A stretch of DNA of 64,000 nucleotides from Thinopyrum elongatum (Eukaryota; Streptophyta; Magnoliopsida; Poales; Poaceae). The stretch is taken from the NCBI GenBank assembly GCA_011799875.1, contig CM022303.1:300278362-300342361 (forward strand), written 5' to 3'. The notes beneath the pieces were generated by a model. That model did no database searches and was not told where the DNA came from. It saw only the letters and a program-made list of their open reading frames with translations. Made by a program: the position numbers and the translations under genes. The stretch's first letter is position 1. Each line of letters starts with the position of its first letter. This document shows, piece after piece, positions 1-11,821 of this stretch.

Positions 1-21
1 ACTAAACATATCGTTGATGCT

Positions 22-539
22 ATGATGAAAGCTTTGGAGGAAAAGTTGGAATTAGAGATTTCAATTCCTAGAAAATTACATGATGAATGGGAACCAACCA
101 TTAAGGTCAAGATTAAAAATTATGAGTGTTTTGCTTTGTGTGATTTGGGTGCTAGTGTTTCCACAATTCCGAAATCTTTATGGATGTGCTTGGTCTTACC
201 GATATTGAAGAATGTTCTTTAAATTTGCACTTGGTAGATTCTACTATTAAAAAGCCTATGGGAAGAATTAATGATGTTCTTATTCTTGCAAAGAGGAATT
301 ATGTGCCATAGATTTTATTGTTCTTGATATTGATTGCAATCCGTCTTGTGCAATTATACTTGGTAGACCGTTTTTTACGTACTATTGGTGCCGTGATTGA
401 CATGAAAGAAGGCAATATTAAATTTCAATTTCCACTAAGAAAGGGAATGGAACACTTCCCTAGAACAAGAACTAATCCACCATATGAATCAATCATGAGG
501 GCATCTTATGGATCTAGAACCAAAGATGACAATACTTAG
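22..539 (+). pseudogene. gag-protease remnant with retropepsin motif (E1)
   Basis: The reading begins before the window. It carries the plant retropepsin signature CDLGASVSTIP near residue 41, which holds the catalytic Asp of an Athila-type aspartic protease (D-L-G in place of D-T/S-G). Further on the flap/second-half motif LGRPF and GAVIDMKEGN are readable, but only by changing frame. Breaks are seen near 183 (after the residues KSL), near 311 (a missing base just before ATAGAT) and near 373 (an extra T in a T-run). The protease would process Gag in the virus-like particle. With at least three frameshifts this copy cannot encode it. A very similar, better preserved version lies at 13449-14655. 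Confidence 0.8.
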
Positions 540-1022
540 ATCTATGCATTATGCCTAGCTAGGGGCATAAAACGATAGCGCTTGTTGGGAGGCAATCCAA
601 TGAATAAAATTTATTTTTGTCTTTTTCTTTCTGTTCCTGAGTGTTTGCACAATTATGCTACTATTATGATTGTGTTTTTATGTTTTAATTAGTGTTTGTG
701 CCAAGTAAAGCCTTTGGGATAGCTTTGGTGATAGTTGATTTGATCTTGTTGGAAAACAGAAACTTTTGCGTCCAGTAAAATAATTGTATAAAATCACAGA
801 ATAGACGAAAAATTCTGATTTTTTTACACAAGATTGATATACAAATTGCCTCTGTTATCCTTAGTTTTCAGAAATTTGGAGTTACAGAAGTATGAGAACA
901 ATTCACATCTTTACAGACTGTTCTGTTTTTGACAGATTCTGTTTTCTTTGCATTGTGTGCTTATTTTGATGAATCTATGGTTTGTATCGGGGGGTATAAG
1001 CCATGGTAAAGTTAGAATACAA

Positions 1023-4010
1023 TGTGACACCCTGATTTTGGCAACTTTTTATTTTCAAACTTTTCTTGGCTTTATTTGAAATTTGAATGGTTTTTGAATT
1101 TTTTTATTTGGTTTTGGACAGTTTTGAACTCTTTCCAAATGATCCAAAGTCTCATCACCTTGCCAAAGCCCTGCCAAGTATGCCAAGAACCCAAATCCCA
1201 ATTTAAATTATTTTTATTTTATTTGAGAATTTAGGGCATTACTATGGATTGTGAAGCAACCTATAGTTATGATGCTCAGAAAATTCTCAAATAGTTCTCT
1301 AAAATCCCTTGGACCATATCTTGTCCCAATATCTAAAAATATTCCATGACCTAGTTCAAGTATTTTGCAAAATAATTCAGTTTTGCTCCTGGTCAGACTG
1401 AACCATTGTGAAGGAAGTGCATGCTAGGGTTGTCCAATTGCTCTCAAATTTTTATAGCATGAGGACACCTACAAACAACCTTCCTCCACCAAGTTTCAGC
1501 ATCTGAAGATCTTCCAAGTGAGCAGTACTTCAACATTTTGATTCTGGACCAGAAATGTAGCTTGCACATGGACTACCCTCAAAACTTATCCAAACCACCT
1601 CAAAATTGGCCAGTTTGGAGTCCTTCCAATGAGGATCACTCCAGACACTTTCTTTGGCTCAATCTCCACTTCATTTCTTCTCTGGAATCTCCACAAGTTT
1701 GCTGTCAGAGACTGTTGATGATCTTACCTCTCATCTCTGCGTGAACCAAGCCAAACCAAGGTTGTAGGTGATCTGAGGGATCGAAGGTCGACGTGCTGGA
1801 CAAGAAACGCCAGGCATACGTGGCCTCCTGGTGCCAAGCACCATGGTGAGCACGGCGCTGGCATGCCTGTCGCCGCGCTCTGTGCTGTGCCAGGCTCGGG
1901 TCTCATCCGATCGAGACCACGGCGCCGCAGCAGCTTGTCTGGGCATGCCGACATCGCCCCTGGTCGACACGCAGCCCCTCCAGAACCCTCGCCCTCGCAG
2001 GAGATGCCCTCGCCGGCCGCCACGCCATCGCCGCACTGTGAGACCCGTGCGGCCATAGTTACGGCGCTGCTCGTCGTTTCCTCCCGAGTTGTCGCCTCCT
2101 GCATTAAATGCCCCTGCTCGCTCAAGTCTTCTCGCCCGCAAACATCCAGCCAGCGTGGCGTACGTCTCGTCGGCGCCATGGCCCGCTTCGAGCCGCGTCC
2201 AGAGAGCTCACCGAGCGTCCCCTCCCGCCTATATAAAGCCCCGCCCGGCCTTGCCTAGCTCCTCACCCCTCTCCCTCCTCCTCAATCGCCCCCTCAGAGC
2301 AAGAGCCAAGGCTGAGAGGCCCTCTGGCCTCGAGCTTCGCCGGAGCTCCGCCGCCAGCTAAGCTCCACCTCCAGCCCTCTCCACCCCACCACAGCCTCGC
2401 CCGACTACGCCCTCGAGCCCAGTGCACTCCACTGACGCTCCTCGATCTCCTAGTCGAGCGAATCACCGCTGGAATCGCCATCGCCGACGATCACCGTAGC
2501 ACCCGTCCGCTGGAGAAGAAGGGCGCAACGCCGTCCGGCCATCTCCGGAGGAGCTACGGGTACAGGGTGAACCGCCGTCGAGCGCCCGATCAATCCCCAC
2601 CATCCACGAGCCCAACCGCCGTCGCTATCGCCGGCAATCACCGCCGGTGAGCCGCCCCTCTTCTCTGCTCTCTCTCCCTCCTCTGTTTAAATAGGCCGGG
2701 CCCCACTTGCCAGCGACTGGACGAAGTGGTAAGTGGAGGCACCCGGGGCAAATACGCCTTCGACGTGGCCCGTTCTGGTTTTTCCATTTTTGATTTATTT
2801 AACAGAGTTGACCAGTAGGTTTGACTGCTTATAACTTTTTACAGGAAGGTCCATTTGAATTGATTCTTTTTGCATTGTGTTCATAATGAAGCCCTTTATT
2901 TTTCCACCAAGTTTGATATTTTTCCAATACTCACAGAATTGTTGGGGAATAAAAAGGCTTTATGTGACATTTTCCTTTGCTATTTAAAAATATTTTCAGA
3001 AGGAGATACTTGTGGATTTGAAGACCAGGAGTTTTTGAACAACCCAACTGATCAAGGCAAGCCAGGACATCCATATTATGAAGCATCTCATAGCATTGCA
3101 TAATTCATATTCATTTTCTTGCATTTAATTCAAGGTAAATTATTTAAATGCCTAATGATGATAACTCAAATTGATATGATGATTAACCATGCTTGCTAAG
3201 TGAAACTTAGTTGGTTGATCAAGAGTCACCTGTTCGGGCTTACTCGTGCAGCCACATTTGCCGGTATGGGACGGCCTTGACTTGGTCTGGCTCGTTGTTC
3301 TTTCACCGGTACCTCCAAAGAGGGAGGGTTATGCGTGCGTGCTGCCCTGATAAGGTAGATGGTGATAACCCTGTGAGCCCAGTTGAGTTGTTTGCCGGCG
3401 TCCCCGTTTGGGACAGTTTAGTTAGGCCATGACGGTGGCAGGTGTCACGACGTGACACGGGGCCACCCAATGCTTGACTCCGGGGGAGTGTGATTGCCGG
3501 TGGTACGATGGAAGAGTCACGGGTCAGGCAGGTTTCGTTGGAGCAATGCTGGTCCACCCGAATGGGATCACGAGATCAGTGCTCCATAGTGTGGGTAAAG
3601 TGCGCAACCTCTGCAGAGTGTAAAATCTATTCGAATAGCCGCGTCCACGGGATTGGACAGCCCGTCCAGACCTCTCTAGGTGATCAACCATAATAACCGT
3701 AGTAATGATGGAAGAACTTGTCTTGTGAGCGGAAGTACTCGTTGGTATCGGGTATTCCGAGGGTTGTGAGACAACCCGGATATGAGTAAGTTGATAACAG
3801 TGAGTGAATCAGTTAAAAAAATTAATAAGTTGATTGCCATGCTATTATTTGCTGCATATTTGGTTGTCATGTGCTTGCGAGTACATTCAAAGTACTCACC
3901 TGGCGTATCATGCCAGATGCAGGAGAAGACTGAGACAGAGGTCTCGATGTCCGTGTTGCGATGCCTAGGATGTGTCCTTGGCAGTGTCCCTGTGGATGGA
4001 GTTACTATCA
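1023..4010 (+). mobile_element. Probable solo LTR of another Gypsy family inside E1
   Basis: The segment begins TGTGACACCC, a common grass Gypsy LTR start, and ends at ...ACTATCA. Comparison with the spacer of E3 shows it is absent there, so it is an insertion. It has LTR architecture: an AT-rich beginning, a GC-rich core (about 1730-2700), a TATA box at 2230, then AT-rich sequence to the end, and no coding region. A clear 5-bp target duplication was not found, and about 55 bp of host spacer are missing at the site, so the exact ends are uncertain. It could also be a rearranged fragment. Its style resembles LTR F at 62515-64000, without obvious base-by-base similarity. Confidence 0.55.
2230..2237 (+). 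promoter_or_regulatory. TATA box in the probable solo LTR
   Basis: TATATAAA in a GC-rich, pyrimidine-rich context, followed by a C/T-rich leader. This is the usual plant core-promoter arrangement at the U3/R border of an LTR. Confidence 0.55.
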
Positions 4011-4414
4011 TGTTTTGTTAAGATTGGTTTTCTTATACTAACGGATCTCACGAAGGTTTTGTTAAGTTTTGTGTGATTGAAGTTTTCAAGTTTTGGGTGA
4101 GATCATGATGGAGGAAGGAATAAGGAGTAAGAAGAGCCTAAGCTTGGGGATGCCCCGTGGCATCCCAATCTATTATCTAAAAGAGAAGCAAGCAACTAAG
4201 CTTGGGGATGCCCCCGAGTGGCATCCCCTCTTTCTTCTAACGACCATCGGTATTTTACTTGGAACTATATTTTTATTCGTCACATATCATGAGTTTTGCT
4301 TGGAGCGTCTTGTATTATATGAGTCTTTCCTTGTTTTGCCTTTTAGTTTAAGTCAAGTATCCTTGCTGAACACACCTATTGGAGAGAGCCAAAATTATGC
4401 TATGATTTGCTAGA

Positions 4415-4650
4415 ATTGCTCTATGTGCTTCACTTAAATCTTTTTGGGCTAAGGAATTGCTCTAGTGCTTCGCTTATATCTTTTTGAGCACGGTGTGCTT
4501 TATTATTTTTGAAGAAATGCCCTCATGCTTCACTTAGATTTATTTGAGAGTTATTAAATTTTTTTAGAAAGTCTCTCATGCTTCACTTATATTATTTTGA
4601 GAGAAGAATTTTTTTTTATGCTCATGTTCTTCACTTAGATTTGTTTGAGC
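4415..4650 (+). repeat. Short degenerate tandem repeats in E1 spacer
   Basis: About five imperfect copies of a ~50-60 bp unit built around tgcttcactta(g/t)atttntttgag. The same array occurs inverted in E3 at about 30360-30590, so it belongs to the element family rather than being a local expansion. Confidence 0.7.
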
Positions 4651-5956
4651 TATCAAAAGCAACATATGAAATTAGTCCCAAAGTGATAGATATTCAAGAG
4701 GGATATAATAAAAACTTTCATGAAGATCATTGGACAAAATAAACTTTATTCTTTGTAATAGTTTTGCGGTATGACGATATGATATGTGAGTCATGTTGAT
4801 GAGTAATTATGGTTTAGTAAGAATATTGATGTTAAGGTTTATGATTCCCTATGCAAGCACGAAAGTTAATAGTTATGCAATGAAATTACATCCTACTTGT
4901 GGTGCATTATTCGGTGTTAGTTATGCTTAATGCTTGCTTATAAGATTTTTGGTTTCTTGGTTGGATGCTTCTCAATCTTTTGCTAGCCTTCACTTGTACT
5001 AAGTGGGATTATTACTTGTGCATCCAAAATCCTTAAACCAGTTTTGCCATATGAGTCCACTATACCTACCTATATGCAGTATTCTTTTGTCGTTCTAAGA
5101 AAATTTGTATGTGCCATCTCTAATCTTCAAAATAAATTTCCTTTTTGTGTCCTCGTACCACTCATGAAACGGTAGGGGGTGGCTGATATTTTTCCATGCT
5201 AGATGTGTTATTCTCAAGATGAGTGTTTATTCACTTGTCATTGCACGAGAGTACGGCAAAGGTATTAGGGATGCCGAGTCCCAAAATGAATAAAATGAAT
5301 TTACTTTATGTTGTCAAATAATAAGTTCCTTGGAAAGTGTTGGTATGGACGGCACCCGTGGATTCGGTTAGCCGTGGAATGTGAAAGTATGGTGGAAAAG
5401 GGAATACAATTTATTTTCTGTTTGGGGACCGCCTATGATATATCTAGCATGGAAAGTATTGAGAATTACTCGATCGTTTTCACTGACAGGAACAGCATGC
5501 CACCCAAAATGTTTTATCTCTATCTTTTTCGCTTTGAGCTCTGGCACCTCTACAAATCCCTACTTCCCTCTGCGAAGGGCCTTTCTTTTTACTTTATGCA
5601 ATTTTTATTTTTGAGTCACTATCTTCTCTTATAAAGCACCAACTAAGGGGCACTATGATCGTACTTGAGCATTGGGTGTAGCTAATATGCAAGTGTGTTT
5701 CATGAATGGATCAATGATTGAGCATAATGGGCTAGGGATAACTTGCTTTAGTGTTGATATTTTGAAAGACATGGTTGCTTGTTGATATGCTTGAGTATTG
5801 AAGTCTTCATGTCAAAACTAGACTATTGCTTTGAATCATATAAAAGTCCAAATGTCCATGCTACAAAAGAAAAGAATATGTGATGAACATGATAGGCAGC
5901 ATTCTACATCAAAAATTCTGTTTTTATCATTTACCTACTCGAGGACGAGCAAGAAT

Positions 5957-5971
5957 TAAGCTTGGGGATGC
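5957..5971 (+). other. Polypurine tract of E1
   Basis: The purine-rich stretch TAAGCTTGGGGATGC lies directly before the LTR start TGATACATC. It would prime plus-strand DNA synthesis. The same tract is found inverted at 29026-29040 in E3. Confidence 0.75.
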
Positions 5972-6250
5972 TGATACATCTCCAACGTATCTATAATTTT
6001 TGATTGTTCCATGCTGTTATATTATCATTCTTGGATGTTTTACAATCATTTTATAGCAACTTTATATCATTTTTTGGGACTAACCTGTTGACATAGTGCC
6101 CAGTGCCAGTTGCTGTATTTTGCTTGTTTTTTACTTCGCAGAAAATCAATACCAAACATAGTCCAAACGCAGTGAAACTTTTTGGAGATTTTTTTGGACC
6201 AGAAGACACAAGTTGGGCCAAGGAAGTACCAGAGGGGGGCTTGGAGGGGA

Positions 6251-6304
6251 GCACAACCCACCTGGGCGCGCTTGGGGGCCCAGGCGCGCCCTGGTGGGTT
6301 GTGC
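6251..6304. repeat. GC-rich hairpin in U3, just upstream of TATA
   Basis: Two 21-bp arms (6251-6271 and 6284-6304) are reverse complements with a single mismatch, separated by a 12-bp spacer. The core is GGGCGCGC/GCGCGCCC. The hairpin ends 35 bp before the TATA box. Comparable structures sit at the same place in the LTRs at 19742-19787, 33778-33832 and 39217-39265. Confidence 0.85.
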
Positions 6305-6339
6305 CCACCTTGGCCGCCTCCCGCACCGCCTCTTTGCTC

Positions 6340-6347
6340 TATAAATA
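6340..6347 (+). promoter_or_regulatory. TATA box of E1 LTR
   Basis: TATAAATA after a C-rich tract, 36 bp downstream of the hairpin. It is the likely RNA polymerase II core promoter at the U3/R border. Confidence 0.65.
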
Positions 6348-7570
6348 CCCTGAAAACCCAAACACCCTAGGGGAGTCGAGAAAACACAATTCCGGCGGCC
6401 ACAAGTTCTAGAAACCATAGATCACATCTAGACACCATCACGGAGGGGTTCATCATCCTCATTGGTGCCTCTCTGATGATGCGTGAGTAGTTCATTGTAG
6501 ACCTATGGGTCCGTAGTTAGTAGCTAGATGGCTTCCTCTCTCTCTTTTGATTCTCAATACAATGGTCTCTTGGAGATCTATTTGATGTAACTCTTTTTGC
6601 GATGAGTTTGTTGGGATCCGATGAACTTTGAGTTTATGATCAGATCAATTTTATCCATGAAAGTTATTTGAGTTTTGATCTCTTATATGCATGATTACTT
6701 ATAGCCTCGTATTTCTTCTTCGAATCTTTGGTTTAGTTAGGCCGACTAGATTGATTTTTCTTGCCATGGGAAGAGGTGCTTTGTGATGGGTTCGATCTTA
6801 CGGTGCTCAATCCTAGTGACAGAAGGGGACATGACATGTATGTATCGTTGCTATTAAGTATAACAAGATGGGGTCTATTCCTACATGAATAGATCTTGTC
6901 TACATCATGTCATCGTTCTTATTGCATTACTCCGTTTCTCCATGAACTTAATACACTAGATGCATGCTGGATAGCGGTCGATGTGTGGAGTAATAGTAGT
7001 AGATGCAGGCAGGAGTCGGTCTATTAATCTTGGACGTGATGCCTATATAATGATCATTGCCTGGATATCGTCATGATTATTTGAAGTTCTATCAATTGCC
7101 CAACAGTAATTTGTTTACCCACCGTATGCTATTTTTCTCGAGAGAAGCCACTAGTGAAATCTACGGCCCCCGGGTCTATTCTTCATCATATTTGCTTTCC
7201 GATCTATTATTTGCCACTTTTATTTTCAGATCTATTATTCCAGAAACCCAAAAATACCTTGCTGCACTTTTTTGTTACTTCTTTTATTTTGAGATTATTC
7301 GAGATCTATTTATCCAATCTATCATAATTTTTATCCCGTCAACTTGACAATTTCTGGCACTGTTACCTGTTGAGGGATTGACAACCCCTCCTAATCGTCG
7401 GGTTGCAAGTATTTATTCTTTGTGTGCAGGTACCGTTTACATAGTGTTGCTTGGTTCTCCTACTGGATTGATACCTTGGTTTCATAACTGAGGGAAATAC
7501 CTACCGTAGCTGTGCTGCATCATCCCTTCCTCTTTGGGGAAATACCGACGTAGTTCAAGCGACATCAGCT

Positions 7571-8890
7571 AGCATGTCAAGTTTCAGAAATTTCAGACGC
7601 ATTTTCAATTTTCTAGAATTTAAAAACCATGTATCTCAATGTTAGCGGCCGAGTGACGGTGGCAAGGTGTACTTAAGCATGCAACCAAGGACACACATTT
7701 CAATTTTGAACCCATTTATATGCACTGGAGCATGTGCATGTAGTTCAAATTTTGAATTATGGACATAAATGCATAGAAAACTCAGTTAATGTATAAAAAT
7801 GTCCAAGCGAACCCCGAAAAATCCCAAAAATTGACACAACACTCCTGTTGTTCTATGTTGACACAAGAAAATTTTTGAAAGTAAGAAGAGGCAACGGATA
7901 TCATTTCGTCCCCCAAGATGGCACGTTCCCTACTGAAACCAGCAGGCTTGTTGTGAGAAGCTCTGGTTTGCGAGAAGCTTATACCCAAACCTGCCCCAAA
8001 TGGGACAATTTTTTTATGACGGCATGTCGATGCCGTTCCATGATATCATGTCAAGATTCATGAATTTCAGACGAGTTTTCGATTTACTAGAATTTTAAAA
8101 CCATGTATCTCAATGTTAGCGGCCGAGCGACAGTGTCAAGGTGTTTGGCATTCATTCTCATTTCTTGCATGTGACCTAAGCTTGCAACCAAGGACACACA
8201 TTTAGTTTTTCAACCCGTTTTTATGCACTGGAGCATGTGCATGTAGTTCAATTTTGAATTATGCACATAAATGCCTAGAAAACTCAGTTAACGTATAAAA
8301 ATGTCCGAACGATCCCCGAAAAATTCCAAAATTTAACACGACATTCCTGTTATTCTATGTTGACACCAAAAAAAAATTGAAAGCAAGAAGAGGCGACGAA
8401 TATCGTTTTGTCCACAAAGGTGACATGTTTCGCTAACGGAACCATGAGGCTTCTTGTGAGAAGCTCTGGTTTTTGAGAAGCTTATACCATAACCTGCCCC
8501 AAATGGGACAATATTTTTTACCCCAGCATGTTGATGCCATTCCATGATAGCATGCCAAGGTTCATGAATTTCAGACGGGTTTTGGATTTACTAGAATTAC
8601 AAAAGCAAGTACCTCAACGTTTGCGGGGGAGCCACGGTGCCGTGGTGTTCGAAATTCATCCCCATTTCTTGCATGGGACATAAGCATAAACCCATGGCCA
8701 CATATATGATTTTACAACCCATTTTGGTGCACCAGAGCATGTGTATGTAGTTTAATTTTGAATTGTGCACCTGAAATGGCTAGAAAACCAAGTTAATGTA
8801 TAAAAATGTCCAAGAGAACCCTGAATAATTCCAATTTTTTGACGACACACCTATTGTTGCATGTTCACTGCAGATAATAGTTCTAGCAAT
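7571..8890 (+). repeat. Tandem repeat, about 2.7 copies of a ~490-bp unit
   Basis: Units start near 7572, 8046 and 8546 at the phrase catgtcaag..tcatgaatttcagacg. Each contains the shared blocks ccatgtatctcaatgttagcgg, 'gcactggagcatgtgcatgtagtt' and gagaagctctgg. The third copy is shortened. Small reading frames here (7782-8063, 8333-8545) recur between copies only because the DNA is repeated, and none looks coding. Confidence 0.85.
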
Positions 8891-9143
8891 TCAAACACCC
8901 TCCTTTGCCGCTATGACCCCATTATGTAATTCAAATCAAGATGAAAAATCAAGTAGATCGCACACAGTTTATTATCACCAACCGTGTGAGATGCAGTACA
9001 AAATATCTTGGAGCACCGTCGGAATATAGTACGCCTATGGCTTACGCGAGAAGGTGCGTCGGCTACAGTCCACAGCCGGCGTGTCAAGCACACTAGCTCG
9101 CTCCCCAAATATCATTTCACTATTCAATCATCACTGGTGAAGG

Positions 9144-9761
9144 ATGGGGACGTGGACCCGCGTCGTGAGGGCAACTTCGGCGGCCCACTCCGGCGAGAGC
9201 GTGGCCGCAGCCGCCATGCGCGTGCTAACAAGCTGCATGAGCGCGGCCGCAATCTACGATTGGGCGGCCAAGGCAGCCCAAACGGCCGCTGTTGCTTCCT
9301 AGGTGGCGACAGCAACATCTGCCTCGGGGATAGCAACTGGCGAGAGCGGCACAACAGCTGTCCGTTCCGCAGCGGCGGCCTTAGCCCTGATGGAGGCCAC
9401 CCACAACCATGTCGAGGCCGCCCACGCCCAACTCATGGTGGTCACCGCACAAATCGAACGAAGCTTCTCCGACAACGGTCGGCAACCCACGGCTGAAGAG
9501 TTGGCAATCACCGAGAGCATTCGAGCAGCCATCCGTTCCTCCGCGGCATACCTTGCGACGACGGAGCCTATCCAAGCCCAGATCACGGCTACCCACACCC
9601 AGCTCGTGGCGGCCTTTTCCAAAGAGATGGCGGACGCGGATGGCGAGATGCTTGCTGAGTATGGTGTGATGGATGCCATGGAGCCCCTTCCATAGGAGAT
9701 TGTCGGGCGCGAGCTGGACATGGAGGAGGCGACGGAGATCGACGAGCACCAGCCGTATTAG
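9144..9761 (+). pseudogene. Alanine-rich gene remnant in T1, two in-frame stops
   Basis: From ATG at 9144 a single frame runs to a terminal stop at 9759-9761, interrupted by TAG at 9300-9302 and TAG at 9693-9695. The predicted product is about 200 residues, rich in Ala, Thr and Glu, probably helical, and ends in an acidic tail. GC content is well above that of the surrounding repeats, as in grass coding exons. I recognise no domain. The upstream DNA (8940-9010) has CACTA-style subterminal motifs. Most likely a decayed captured gene or accessory ORF of the CACTA family. Confidence 0.45.
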
Positions 9762-10394
9762 TACTCTTTATTTTGTTTAATTAAGAGCGTCAGTCTTTAG
9801 TTTGTTAGAGTAATTTTTAGGTCAGCTAGCTCTGTTTAATTGCTGAACTTGCTCGATTAAGAAGTGTGGGTGTGCTGTAGTCTCCTTTGTGTACCCAAAT
9901 TATGCAATGACGTGGATGACCACTGTAACCAGGGAAATTCGAACCAAAATTTTTGATGTTCAAACTCATCACACACAGGTTAAGCTATATGAATTGTTTG
10001 TGATGTTCAAATATCGTACACAGTGCTGAATAAGGGACCGTGTCTGATGACACTTTACGCGCCAGTTTTTTCGCTGCACCGATTCAAAATTTTCGGCTTC
10101 CGCGGAAATATCTACCTCCCCGCCCCCTCCCCCTTACCAAAAGCCACATTTCCCCTGTTTTCGCCTTCCTTTTCAAGTTGAAACCTTCACTCCTTGCTTG
10201 CAACGCTGCCTCCTCGCCGACGACTCTCCTTCACGCTGCTCGGCCTCGTCGATCCAGGCAGGTAATCCACACCCGACCCCCATCCTCCTCCTTCTTCCAC
10301 ATCCCACATGCCCCGACCACCGGTGCGACACCTTCCACCCAAATCACCGACCCCTCCCCCAAATAAGCGCCGCCCTAATCCATAGTGCACGCAG

Positions 10395-10799
10395 TATAGC
10401 CAGGAGCTCAAGGAGCATTTGGCAGCGGAGAAGCAAATCGTGGCCGCACGTGCGGATGAGGTCGCGATGGCTGCCATTCATGCCGACCCCCAGATCTTGG
10501 AGAAGCACCTCGCCGTCGAGGCCACCGTCGACGCCTCGCGCGCCGGTGCCGCGACGCGGTTGGCTTCTTTAAATGACAATTCGTGGCGTTTTCTCGAGGC
10601 CACCGTCGGTGCCTTCGATGAAAACTACGAGGTGTTTTCTCAGCGTGCCCGTGCTTACCTCAACTCGAGAGCCAGCAGGTTGGTGCCCGGAGCGGCTCAG
10701 GCAACTGACCACTATGACGAGGGCACCCATGATGTGGAGGCCTTGCCCTCTTCCATGTCGAAGGAGCCAATCATCATCGATATCTCCAACGATGAGTAG
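10395..10799 (+). CDS. Gene-like exon in T1, unknown product
   Basis: An open frame of 134 codons follows a splice-acceptor-like sequence (tgcacgcag, ending at 10394) and stops at 10797-10799. Upstream, 10040-10259 is C/T-rich like a grass 5' leader and ends in a donor-like caggtaatcc, so a leader intron of about 135 bp is plausible. No ATG opens the frame near the acceptor; the first internal ATG is in EVAMAAIHAD. The peptide is helical and charged, with a C-terminal tail EPIIIDISNDE. No family recognised. It may be a 5'-truncated captured gene or a CACTA accessory ORF with an upstream start exon I cannot define. Confidence 0.4.
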   Translation, partial: YSQELKEHLAAEKQIVAARADEVAMAAIHADPQILEKHLAVEATVDASRAGAATRLASLNDNSWRFLEATVGAFDENYEVFSQRARAYLNSRASRLVPGAAQATDHYDEGTHDVEALPSSMSKEPIIIDISNDE

Positions 10800-11019
10800 C
10801 TTCTCTTATTAGCTCACTATAAGGACCTATGTTCAGTTTGCTAGCTACGCCGGTTAAGCATGCTCGGTTTACTCGTTGCATGTGCTGCTCCTGCCTTTCC
10901 TTAACAAATTCTAGTGAATTGTCCTATCTACTTTTACCATGCAATCTGTTGCTCTAGTGTATATGTTCTATATGTCGTGCAATGTGGTGCTGACTTATTG
11001 ACTGTTTGGTTAATTAGTT

Positions 11020-11690
11020 GTCGTGTTCAGTTAACTGTTTGGTTCAATTCTGCAAATGTGATGTTCAATTCTTCAGGGTGCAATTTTGTATTGTCTTCCA
11101 TGTGAGAAATAAATCAAATTTATCTTTACAAAATACATGAGAAACAAATACAATTGCTATATTTTCAAGTTGTCAAGCATGCTTGGTTTGGTTAAATGTC
11201 TGATCTTCAAGTATGTCATACATTGTGCAATGTGGTGCTCAGTTAACATTTGGTTCATTTGTTGTGGTGTTTAGTTAACTGTTTGGTTCAATTCTGCAAT
11301 GCGATGTTCAATTGTTGTTGGTGCATTCTGTTATTGTATACCATGTGAGAAATAAATCGAATTTGGTTGTACTAAATACATGAGAAACAAATACAATTGC
11401 TATATTTCCAAGTTGTTAAGCATGCTTGGTTTGGTTAACTGTCTGATATTCTATTAGGAGTATGTTATATTATGCAATGTGCTGCTCAGTTAATGTTTGA
11501 TTCATTTGTTGTGGTGTTTAGTTAACTGCTTGGTTCAATTCTGCAATGCGATGTCCAATTGTCGTGGGTAGAATTTTATATTGTTGTGCATGTGAGGAAT
11601 AAATCGAATTTGGCTGCACTTAATACATGAGAAACATATACAATTGCTATATTTCCTAGTTCTTAATCATGCTTGGTTTGGATAAATGGG
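11020..11690 (+). repeat. Tandem repeat, about three copies of a ~240-bp unit
   Basis: The phrases gtttagttaactg(t/c)ttggttc, catgtgagaaataaatc and catgagaaacaaatacaattg recur at about 240-bp spacing. The array is AT-rich and lies between the upstream gene piece and the B3 gene, in a position that would be intron or promoter. It is distinct from the 490-bp array. Confidence 0.8.
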
Positions 11691-11821
11691 TTTTCCATGT
11701 GGCTTGAATTAATCTGATGAATCTGCAATGTGCTTATTTTTCATCAACATATTTTACTGATAGCATGCGAACCCTCACTTAACCTGATCACTAACTACCT
11801 TATATGTGTTGCAGGGAAACA

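Larger units (their letters stand above)
540..5956 (+). other. Noncoding 3' spacer of E1 (interrupted)
   Basis: AT-rich sequence with no credible gene between the protease remnant and the polypurine tract. It is collinear with the reverse complement of 29041-31440 in E3, except where the insertion 1023-4010 has replaced about 55 bp of spacer. Between 4130 and 4230 the PPT-like phrase aagcttggggatgcc occurs twice, giving small fortuitous reading frames. Its role in the element is unknown. Confidence 0.7.
1..7567 (+). mobile_element. E1: Athila-type Ty3/Gypsy retrotransposon, 3' part
   Basis: The order is a protease remnant, a long noncoding spacer, a polypurine tract and a 1.6 kb LTR, the 3' half of a plus-strand Gypsy element whose 5' half lies left of the window. 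The spacer and LTR match, in inverted orientation, the spacer and LTR of E3 (29016-31440 and 18472-20060), which fixes the boundaries. No reverse transcriptase, RNase H or integrase lies between protease and LTR, so the copy is non-autonomous or internally deleted. A ~3 kb foreign segment (1023-4010) interrupts the spacer. The Athila lineage is inferred from the protease type, the long 3' spacer and the tRNA-Asp-type primer site of the related E3; a Sabrina/WHAM/Fatima-like family is plausible but not verified. Confidence 0.8.
5972..7567 (+). repeat. 3' LTR of E1 (1596 bp)
   Basis: It starts TGATACATCTCCAACG right after the polypurine tract and ends ...AAGCGACATCA. The same ends appear inverted in the E3 LTR (18472-20060 plus 29016-29025). 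Inside are a GC-rich hairpin (6251-6304), a TATA box (6340), and a downstream leader rich in short T-runs. No primer-binding site follows 7567, as expected for a 3' LTR; the sequence passes directly into T1 DNA. Confidence 0.85.

Noticed and set aside
1724..2641. Overlapping long frames on both strands in the GC-rich core of the probable solo LTR
   Set aside because: They overlap each other in several frames, are rich in Arg/Pro/Ala as expected from GC-rich DNA, and have no domain; the segment has LTR promoter architecture.
4093..4413. Plus-strand frame of 106 codons
   Set aside because: It lies in the noncoding spacer, includes repeated PPT-like phrases, and the homologous E3 spacer does not preserve it.
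5308..5634. Frame starting MLSNNKFLGKCWYGR, also seen inverted at 29456-29692
   Set aside because: Occurs in the spacer of both E1 and E3 but is cut at different points and has no conserved start or end; it is shared DNA, not a shared gene.
7056..7347. Hydrophobic frame in the LTR, repeated inverted at 18737-18979
   Set aside because: Part of the LTR leader; similarity follows from LTR homology and there is no coding signature.
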